Positions 56,401 to 64,000 of a DNA stretch of 64,000 nucleotides are shown in pieces. Below the pieces are notes generated by a model. The model did no database searches. It was not told the DNA's origin and saw only the letters and a program-made list of their open reading frames with translations. The stretch is taken from NCBI GenBank assembly GCA_035578905.1, contig JAQJVL010000059.1:1302001-1366000 (forward strand). The letters are read 5' to 3'. The first letter of the stretch is position 1; each line of letters opens with the position of its first letter. Position numbers and translations under genes: made by a program. The stretch comes from Stictocephala bisonia (Eukaryota > Arthropoda > Insecta > Hemiptera > Membracidae).

Positions 56401-56660
56401 AATGGGGATGTATTAATTAAAATTATACTTCGCGAGACAAAATTATTGATTGTATTTATTTAAGATTACTTTTTAATATGCTACAGATCTACCGAGAGAT
56501 TTTGTCGTTGAAAATCGCAGTGAAATCAGAACATGCTGCAGGTTACACGACACCAGTACCTGCAACACAGAGCTAGAGCGAAGACCCAGACCTTGGAAGG
56601 GCGAGCTACCTCTCTACGTCCCACAGGCCACAGCCACCTCACCGCGGAGGCAACGACATG
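56401..56660. other. G/C-richer flank of the hAT-like insertion
   Basis: 56530-56660 is clearly more GC-rich than its surroundings and continues after the insertion at 58128. It may once have been functional DNA, but no reading frame or RNA is recognisable. Confidence 0.35.
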
Positions 56661-58127
56661 TAGGGATGGGAGGCAACGATATATCAGAAATATCAATAAA
56701 TATGTTTCGATATATCTATATATTAGTATCAATATTTTTGGTCCGATATACCATATCACTATATAATGACGTTATTCTCTCTCCTCAAAATCATCGATTC
56801 GAAAAAAAAACATTTAAATTACCTCTTATGCCTACTGAACATGCATTTAAATAATAAATTAACTTTATTTAGTTTTTACGTGAGGTTAACGCACCAAAAT
56901 GTACTTTATGATAGACGAGTTTGTGGAACGAGTAAATGAAGTTCTGTGTGAGTCGACAACGCTGACTCTAAATGACTCATTTGAATAATAATAATAATTG
57001 TTTATTTATTTCCAAAAATACAAACACACTTATACATTTTTAAACATGGAAAAGGTCCCCACATGGGTAATGAACCTGTGCGTGGGAACCGAGTTCTACA
57101 GTCTCACAGAGACTTTTAAATAAATTAAACACTGTATGTAAAAAATTATAAGAAACTACAACTGAAGAAAAAATACAATAATTTATAGTGAACATATTAC
57201 ATATTTATAGTGAAAATAATTGAATTTATGCAACTTATACAAAACGACATATTATAGCTAAATAAAATATACACACTTACAGCTCAAAGGACAATAGAAC
57301 AAAAAGTACATATGTAAACAGTTATTAAGTAAAGTATAAACCTATCAAGTGGTGGAAAATAAATAATTAAAAACTAAACATTTTAAAATAGGTGCTGTCA
57401 ATGTACCGCTTAATACTCAGGTCTGGCACAACACATACACACTCACGCATATACCCACTCACACACACACTCCTAATCACCCCCTAGTAAATATATTGTA
57501 ATAGACGTAAGGGGGAAATAAAAAACAAAAAAGGAGAATAGTTCAAAACAAAAGTAAATAAATAAAATATAAATAAAATATAATTAATATATATAATTAA
57601 TATATATAATTAATAATAGTAACGGCAACAACAAGTGCAGAGAAAAGTAATGTAAAAAGAACCCAGACAAGAAATATTAACGGACACTACTTGAAAAAGT
57701 TCATTAATTTTGTCATGAAATAAATAATAATACATGAGTGAAATAATTTGTTTAATTTTTAGTGTTTATAAGAAGCCTAAATGCATTTTTAAATGTTAAA
57801 AACAAAAATACCAATGTTATTGCATTATTATTTTATAATTAACATAATAATTAAAGGTACCGGTATAGTTATTTTTATTTTGAATTTGTTTAATTCAATG
57901 TCACAGACCACAACCTGTTTCGTGTAGATAAATATTTAATGTTTACATTCAGTAGCTAATATAAATAGTGACAGCAAAACACGAGGGTATTTTTGTTCAT
58001 GTCTAAGCGTTATTGCATAATGTAAACAGATAAATCATTTACAATTCGATATATCGGTTACCCATTGTCATTAGATCGATATTTGGTTTGCGATATATCG
58101 ATATGTTGAAAATATTTGCCATCCCTA
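56661..58127. mobile_element. Non-autonomous hAT-like element with 8-bp target duplication
   Basis: Begins TAGGGATGGG and ends CCATCCCTA. It is flanked by identical 8-bp duplications ACGACATG at 56653-56660 and 58128-58135, the length made by hAT transposases. Subterminal regions contain many CGATATATCG-type words on both sides (56678-56760 and 58045-58105), likely transposase binding sites or simply inverted repeats. No transposase ORF. A retroelement 3' end seems to be nested inside (56985-57660). Confidence 0.9.
56985..57660 (-). mobile_element. Probable non-LTR 3' end nested in the hAT-like element
   Basis: Read on the minus strand, the block ends GGAAATAAATAAACAA followed by (TTA)n, a polyadenylation-like signal plus simple-repeat tail. 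It contains GGTTCCCACGCACAGG and CATGTGGGGACC, which look like 3' UTR. No RT coding is visible and its upstream limit is a guess. Confidence 0.45.
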
Positions 58128-59017
58128 ACGACATGACCTGAGAGAACGATCTAAGCTCACTGAACTCACAGGAGTAGGTTCAATTCTTTCTTAACGCCTA
58201 CAGGGGAAAATGTTGGTAGGGGTGGATGATACATCATATTGAGACTTACCATACACGGAACCTTAACATAAAAAGGGGGTGTCTTTTATCTACTCCAAAG
58301 CATGAGTCATAATGGTCTAGGTAGCTGTTTGTACAGATTATAGCTTGTTTAATCTATACAATTAAACAATTATTGTTAGATACAATTAAATAATTGTATC
58401 TTGTTTATACAATTATAACAATTATTTAAAATACAATTAAATAATTATTCGGGTGGTAATGTATTTCTAGTATTTAGGAATTGTTGAAGTCAAATAATTT
58501 TAATCCAAATGTTCCAATTTAACCAGCGATTAACATAATTGAAATAATTATATATATGCTGTAAATTAAGCTAAATTTTGATGTTGAATGGAGTTACGAT
58601 AGATAATTTGATCTGACCCACGGTGAACCACCTTGGGATGTCCACTCTATTTGTGTTACTTCCTCTATGGCGCCACTGCTGTAAAGAAAACACGCAGAAT
58701 GTCCTATACCAAGGGGTAAGGACGAGTTTCCCCTATTGGTATATTGTCTTTTTACCGAAACAATTCACGCTATTTATTAAATGTTTTGTCCGTGCAATAA
58801 GGAGAGAAAATTCGAGACCAATTTTGAACACATAAATATGGACACATCAATTCCATTAATCTAGCTGTACCTTTCAGTCTCTTGCTCGGAGTTAAAGGTA
58901 TGCCTGCATCTTGCAACGTGCTAAAAAATGGTCGACCACAAAAACGAAATATATTTAATATATTTACAAGCGTCAGATCCAAGGAATAGAAATAAAAACA
59001 AAATAAATAAAAAGGGA
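58128..59017. other. No gene recognised
   Basis: Contains AATTATTTAAAATACAATTAAA-like local repeats near 58355-58445. Otherwise featureless. Confidence 0.35.
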
Positions 59018-59340
59018 AATGACCTCTTGACTGTGTCACTAGCATTGAATGGATCCTTGTCTTGAGGCCACATACAGGTTCTTCGTCTTAAAAATGCTTA
59101 GGAGAGGAATGACCTCTATACTGTGTAACTAGCATTGGGTGGATCCTTGTCTTGAGGCCACATACAGGTTCTTCGTCTTAAAAATGCTTAGGAGAGCAAT
59201 GACCTCTATACTGTGTCTCTAGCACTAAGTGGTCTTGTAAGCCACATACAGGTTCTTCGTCTTAAAAATATAAATAATAGAAATTACCTGTTGACTGTGT
59301 CACTAACGTTGAGTGAATGTTTGTATTGTAAGTCATACGA
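59018..59340 (+). repeat. Short tandem array, 90-bp unit, ~3.5 copies
   Basis: AGCATTGAATGGATCCTTGT at 59041, AGCATTGGGTGG at 59131, AGCACTAAGTGG at 59221 and a diverged ACGTTGAGTGAATG near 59307. They share CCACATACAGGTTCTTCGTC. Confidence 0.92.
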
Positions 59341-60249
59341 ATAAATGATTTATTTTCCCAATAATAAACAAAACCAATAACACAAACAAAAAACTACGAA
59401 ATTAACTGATCACGGTTTCAAGAGTATGACCAATTTAAAATAAAATATGAATACATACATCAACAAAAAACTAAACATCATGAGTCTAGCAAAAATTAAA
59501 CATCGCTCGCTACCTGTAGTGCAGCTGTATAAATTTTATTCTAATTAACAAACTTAATTGTATACATTTTACACACACAAAAAAACAAAATTAACAAAAA
59601 TGAGATAGTGACAATTATGATTATTTAAAATATTTAGAAAATAATAAAGTATGAAAATATCTTACAGTATTAATATAAATCAATATCATTGTCAACACAA
59701 TCTCAAAATAAATTTCACTTCCCATTCTTTTTATCATATAAAAATACGCTCTCACAAAAGAAAACAATTGTAATGACAGCCCGAAAATGATGGGAAATGG
59801 TTGGAAATAAAAAGGTGACAAGAGAATTTCTAACAAATATAAACAATAAATATGAATATAACTAAGCCAATGAGTTAAGAACAATAATTGGATTTTTCTG
59901 ATAGCCATTTTTGGAAAATATTCTGAGTGAATTTGATTGCCTTATAATGTCTGGACGTCTGTTGAAAATTTTGGCCCTACATATTGCAATGAATGTTACA
60001 TACAAGTTTTATTAAATTTTAACAATTTAAAATCACCACGGCTAACACTTCGAGTATTATAAAATAGATTCGTAGTTCCTCTGTTTTCGTTCATAATGTA
60101 AAATAGTTTTAAGACTTAAAAAAAAACACGTTGGGCAGGTAGAATATTTAACTGTCTATACAAAGGAAAAGAACTTTCTCTTTTGATTTTTTTCAGAATT
60201 ATTCGTAAATAGAAATTTTGCGTTATTCCTAGTTTTTCAATAAAAGACT
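59341..60249. other. No gene recognised
   Basis: AT-rich. A 95-codon minus-strand ORF at 59621-59908 is hydrophobic (F/L/I-rich) but has no familiar motif, and such composition is expected from AT-rich DNA. Confidence 0.35.
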
Positions 60250-60800
60250 TGGATTACGCCCGATTGTGGTCCATTCCAGTATTCCTCAGATTACACCCGG
60301 TTGAGGTTCATGCCATCATTCTTCAGAGTACGACCGATTGTGGTCCATGCCATCATTCCTCAGATTACACCCGATTGTGGTCCATGCCAGCATTCTTCAG
60401 ATTACGCCCGATTGTGGCCCATGCCAGCATTCCTCAGAGTACGACCGATTGTGGTCCATGCCAGCATTCCTCAGATTATGCCCGATTGTAGCCCATGCCA
60501 GCATTCCTCAGAGTACGACCGATTGTGGTCCATGCCAGCATTCCTCAGAGTACGACCGATTGTGGTCCATGCCAGCATTCCTCAGATTACGCCCGATTGT
60601 GGCCCATGCCAGCATTCCTCAGAGTACGACCGATTGTGGTCCATGCCAGCATTCCTCAGATTATGCCCGATTGTGGTCCATGCCAGCATTCCTCAGATTA
60701 CACCCGATTGTGGTTCATGCCATAATTCCTCACGGTGCGGCCGACTATACACCACGCCAACGTTCCTAATGCTACACGCGATTGTAGACCATGTTTCTCA
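60250..60800 (+). repeat. Tandem array, 37-bp unit, ~15 copies
   Basis: Unit CATTCCTCAGATTACGCC + CGATTGTGGTCCATGCCAG. The period of 37 was measured at 60501 and 60538. Two alternating unit types (AGATTACGCCC and AGAGTACGACC). The last three units (60715-60800) are diverged. Overlapping plus-strand ORFs up to 175 aa are repeat artefacts. Confidence 0.95.
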
Positions 60801-61269
60801 GAGTGCACCATGCTGTTTGTACCACTAGCTTTTCTCAAGGGTCAGTTATTGTGGTCCATGTCAGTGTTACCCAGGGTAGGCTTTATTATTAAGTAGTTTT
60901 AGCAGTCTTCAGGGATCATCCTGTCGTTTTGTCGATAGCGGAATTGACGAAGTTATGAACGTGGTAGACGATTGGTAAAATAAAGGCTGTCAGCGATTCC
61001 GAACTCAGAAAGAAAGTGTTGTTTGAATTTGGAAAAAAGCATGCACCCATTTAGGGACGAGAATAGTTTTGCTAGTCAAGTTCCATAGATCCATCCAATT
61101 TTGTTCCTCTTTTTTTTTCAAGAATATACATACCTAATTAGCACTTTTAACCATGAGATTTAGCACATTGAAAACAAAATATTGTTTAAACGTCCAAATC
61201 AGGTAGATGTCCTGAATCCACATTTTTAGGGTTACTGCAATACTTCATTTTTCTCAGTTCTTTAATATC
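60801..61269. other. No gene recognised
   Basis: No motif found. Confidence 0.35.
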
Positions 61270-61810
61270 AATGGTTACAATAAGTAAATTGGTACCTAGG
61301 TGTTCGACAATGATATTGATAGTGCCGCCTTATCACGTGAAGACTGAAATACTGATTTTGGCGAGAAATCACCACCACAATGGATGGCACCGGTTTCAGG
61401 TTCTTTGCAAAATCTCTGGTGAGGGGACCCAACTCTACGCTGACCAAATCAGTCACCGCATCAGGTTGGAAGATTGCGTATGTTTCTGAACACGGCCACT
61501 TCAGGTAAGATCTGGTAAAGATTGGTCTCTACAGAGTAGACACCAGTTGTCGGCTTTGTGGTGAGGCCCTCGAGTCTGCCAAACATCTGTTAACTGAGTG
61601 CGAAGCTCTGGAGCTCAGGAGAAGAAGAATATTCGGGAACGAGCTCTCAGAAGAAAGACTGGTAGCTAGTCTGGGGAAAATGATTTTAGAGCTGGCTAAG
61701 CCGCTTGGAATAGGTACCCCATTCTAGTAAGCAACAGGGGATCACAATAAACCTAAGGTTGAAGTGCAACCTGGGAATGGCCTCTGAGCTTTCCTTCCCC
61801 TCAGAAAACT
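61270..61810 (+). mobile_element. Non-LTR retrotransposon 3' end, copy 1 (plus strand)
   Basis: Frames near 61530-61730 encode GLYRVDTSCRLCGEALESA, KHLLTECEALELRRRR and, in copy 1, LVASLGKMILELAKPLGI. This is a Cys/His zinc-binding tail (CxxC, HxxxxC) as found after the RT or RNase H of R1/I-type elements. After the stop a 3' UTR with AATAAACCTAAGGTTG and CCTTCCCCTCAGAAAACT follows. Upstream of 61500 the frame is broken. The inverted copy at 62935-63455 is better preserved. Confidence 0.75.
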
Positions 61811-62934
61811 ATTCTATCACTTGGGTCCTACATTCCACTAAACCAACACTGAAACGACCAATACGGTCTGAGATTATCTGATCATGACACAAAAACACGA
61901 ACAAAATGTATTAATTGTGCGTCGTAAGGAAATATTTCTGAGAGCTATTCTCTGTATACACTAACTTGTCCGATGGACCCCTGCCTAACTGCCCGGTCCG
62001 CCCGTCCTTCGATCACTCACCCCCTCGCGCAGCTGTTTCAGTGATGAGTCACCTATTGCCGTTACCACTGCACTGGTTAACTTTTTTGTGTGGCTCGGAA
62101 TTTTTAACTTTATTAAAGTATTCCTTAAAATTATAGAAAAAAATAACAAAAATGATACCAAACACGATGGTATAAATTATAAAAACGATTTATGCAACCT
62201 CATAATTAGCTGCGAGCTAGGTGGTTGTAGGAAGTGAGGTAAGAAACAGGACTGCGGGTAGGTAAGAAGAAAGGTTGGGCGAATGACACATTTTAGAAAT
62301 TACAGAAATCAACGCATTTGAAAATAATAATTACAGTGGGAAAAAACTGCCAATTTTACAAAAAAAATTGTATTTTCAGTATTGTGTTATTTTCACAAGG
62401 TTTTGAAACCTGTGTCGGAGTGACTGTTCAAGGTGAACGTGTGGATCGAATGTAACGTAGAGAGAGAGGGTCGTATCTAAACGGTGAGGTAGGAAGCTCA
62501 AGTTATTCACGAGTTTTACCTCTGGGGCCTAAATTATGAGAACACCTCGAAACGTTTTATCTTCTGGCAAATGCAAAGGCGTTGGAAAAAATAACTACTG
62601 CACTTGCTACCAGGACTACACACCAATAATCTTTCAACAAAAAACTTGTACTTCATCTGTGAAGATAATGTGGTTCTTGTACTTGAAAGCAATAGTTGTT
62701 ATACAACGGATACACAAGTAGGAAACATGTCAGTAGACACTAGTTAGCATGTGAGATCTACTATGTCAAAGACCGCTGGGCAGATGCCATATTACATCTT
62801 AAAACACTCAATAACAGAACAGCTTTTTCCGTAAGCGAAGTATTACGATACGAGATTAGTGGATAATAATACGGTCGGTCGGTCGACCAAGATCGTAAGT
62901 AGACTATAGTTTGTTGTGTTAAATTTTCCACATT
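61811..62934. other. Spacer between two inverted retroelement ends; no gene recognised
   Basis: A G/C-richer patch lies at 61975-62060. A 61-codon ORF at 62536-62721 shows no familiar motif. Confidence 0.35.
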
Positions 62935-63455
62935 AGTTAGTTTAGTTTTCTGAGGGGAAGGGGAGTTCTGGGGCTAATTCCTAGACTGCACTTCAACCTT
63001 GTGTTTATTGTGCTCCTCTGTTATCTACTAGAATGGGGTACCTATTCCAAGTGGCTTGGCCAGCTCTAAAATAATTTCCCCCAGACTAGCTATATACCAG
63101 CCTTTCTTCTGAGAGCTCGTTTCCGAATATTCTTCTTCTCCTGAGCTCCAGAGCTTCGCACTCAGTTAACAGATGTTTGGCAGACTCGAGGGCCTCACCA
63201 CAAAGCCGGCAACTGGTGTCTACTCTGTAGAGACCAATCTTTGCCAGATGTTTCCTGAAGTGGCCGTGTTCAGTAATATATGCAATCACCGTCCTGATGT
63301 CATTCCGCTTCATGGCGGAGAATGATTTGGTCAGCGTAGGGTTGGGTCCCCTCACCAGAGATTTTGCAAAGACTTGTCTGTGAAACCGTTTCCATCTGCT
63401 TTGCTGGCGATTTCTCGCCAAGTTCAGTATTTCAGCCTTAACAGAGGTACGTCCA
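62935..63455 (-). mobile_element. Non-LTR retrotransposon 3' end, copy 2 (minus strand)
   Basis: A 111-aa open block (63421-63086) contains GPNPTLTKSFSAMKRND, RTVIAYITEHGHFRKHL, then GLYRVDTSCRLCGEALESA and KHLLTECEALELRRRR. These are the C-terminal region and zinc-binding tail of an APE-type non-LTR element. A stop after LVY precedes ASLGEIILELAKPLGIG text and a 3' UTR matching copy 1, down to about 62945 (TTTTCTGAGGGGAAGG on the plus strand). 5'-truncated; the RT itself is absent. Confidence 0.8.
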
Positions 63456-63546
63456 ATGCCACATACTGGTTCGGGCCCTACGAATTTGTCGGTTAGCGTA
63501 TGGTACCATCCATATTAAATGATCTCTCATTCTTTATACCCAACTT

Positions 63547-63620
63547 GATGAGTACGGGTACATCAATGTAACAGATTGATGAGTATGGGTACATCAATGT
63601 AACATACTGATGAGTACGGA
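63547..63620 (+). repeat. Short tandem repeat, ~31-bp unit, 2.5 copies
   Basis: TGATGAGTACGGGTACATCA followed by ATGTAACAGAT, repeated with small changes. Confidence 0.85.
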
Positions 63621-63639
63621 TCTGTGGTTTTTGTGTAGT

Positions 63640-64000
63640 CCAGTACCTGAACGTAAAAACAGGACATTAATCTGAAATTCTTTAGGAAAGCAATGATTCA
63701 ACTGAACATTTTGAGTTAAGCTTGTCCAACCCTTTAGTTCAAACTTCACATCAAACTGAAAGACATTCTTTATATTTTAGGGGTTAAAACTACCCCTATT
63801 CATTAAAAATGACAATCTAAAGCGTATTATATGTTAAAACCACGTGTTTATACTCAGAGTATATTGTATTTCCAGTTATTGCATTAATGTATTAATCTAT
63901 ACATCACAGGTTTCAACCCCTAAAAACCACCCCTGCTGAGAAAAATTAACAAAGGCAGTTAATTTGTTGAAAATATAATGAATTAATGTTTGTATATTAA
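63640..64000 (+). repeat. Interspersed repeat family R2, copy 2 (runs off window end)
   Basis: Same orientation as 15363-16380 and without the minisatellite insertion. The alignment is continuous from AGTACCTGAACGTAAAAACA through TTTAGTTCAAA and AACCCCTAAAAACCACCCCT to the window end. Confidence 0.85.

Overview
This is eukaryotic nuclear DNA, almost certainly from an arthropod and most likely an insect. It is AT-rich and contains no protein-coding host gene that I can recognise. It is filled with decayed transposable elements (RTE-like and Jockey/CR1-like non-LTR retrotransposons, a Penelope-like element, a tRNA-derived SINE, three Helitrons, an IS630/Tc1/mariner-type element, hAT-like elements, foldback MITEs) and with at least twelve tandem arrays of 20 to 110 bp units. 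The one confident host gene is a let-7 microRNA hairpin on the minus strand at about 53.37-53.46 kb.

Layout. 0-9.3 kb: three minus-strand reverse transcriptase (RT) remnants and a 3.46 kb DNA transposon (4903-8363). That transposon has about 480 bp inverted repeats, TA flanks and a full-length DDE transposase whose third catalytic residue reads Q instead of E. 9.5-14.6 kb: a badly decayed plus-strand retroelement with pieces of a Ulp1-like (C48) peptidase, an SGNH hydrolase, a macro domain and an RT. It is broken by a 65-bp array, a foldback MITE and a 280-bp palindrome. 14.6-16.4 kb: two related G/C-rich minisatellites in opposite orientation, one of them inside an interspersed repeat. 17-20.6 kb: an RT fragment split by a 3 kb array of 65-bp units. 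21.2-24.9 kb: two adjacent Helitrons, the first carrying a nested non-LTR element. 24.9-27 kb: an interspersed repeat (inverted copy at 1.8-2.6 kb) and a 110-bp array. 27.6-36.2 kb: Penelope-like, SINE, non-LTR remnants and a 39-bp array. 37-48.5 kb: palindromic MITEs, a Helitron, 20-bp and 31-bp arrays and a hAT remnant. 49.7-56.4 kb: a 50-bp array, a MITE, let-7, then a 2.5 kb array of 23-bp units. 56.7-64 kb: a hAT-like element with perfect 8-bp target duplications, 90-bp and 37-bp arrays, an inverted pair of non-LTR 3' ends, and a second copy of the 15.4-kb repeat.

The most striking pattern is that two independent minisatellites are tandem amplifications of short coding segments inside retroelement ORFs. 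One repeats the segment holding the catalytic-His motif of the C48 peptidase (12 copies). The other repeats an RT C-terminal segment (about 46 copies, with a 22-unit block duplicated). Both have a unit of about 65 bp, and in both cases the ORF resumes on the far side of the array.

All domain calls come from reading translated motifs by eye, without database searches. Element boundaries without visible terminal repeats are approximate.
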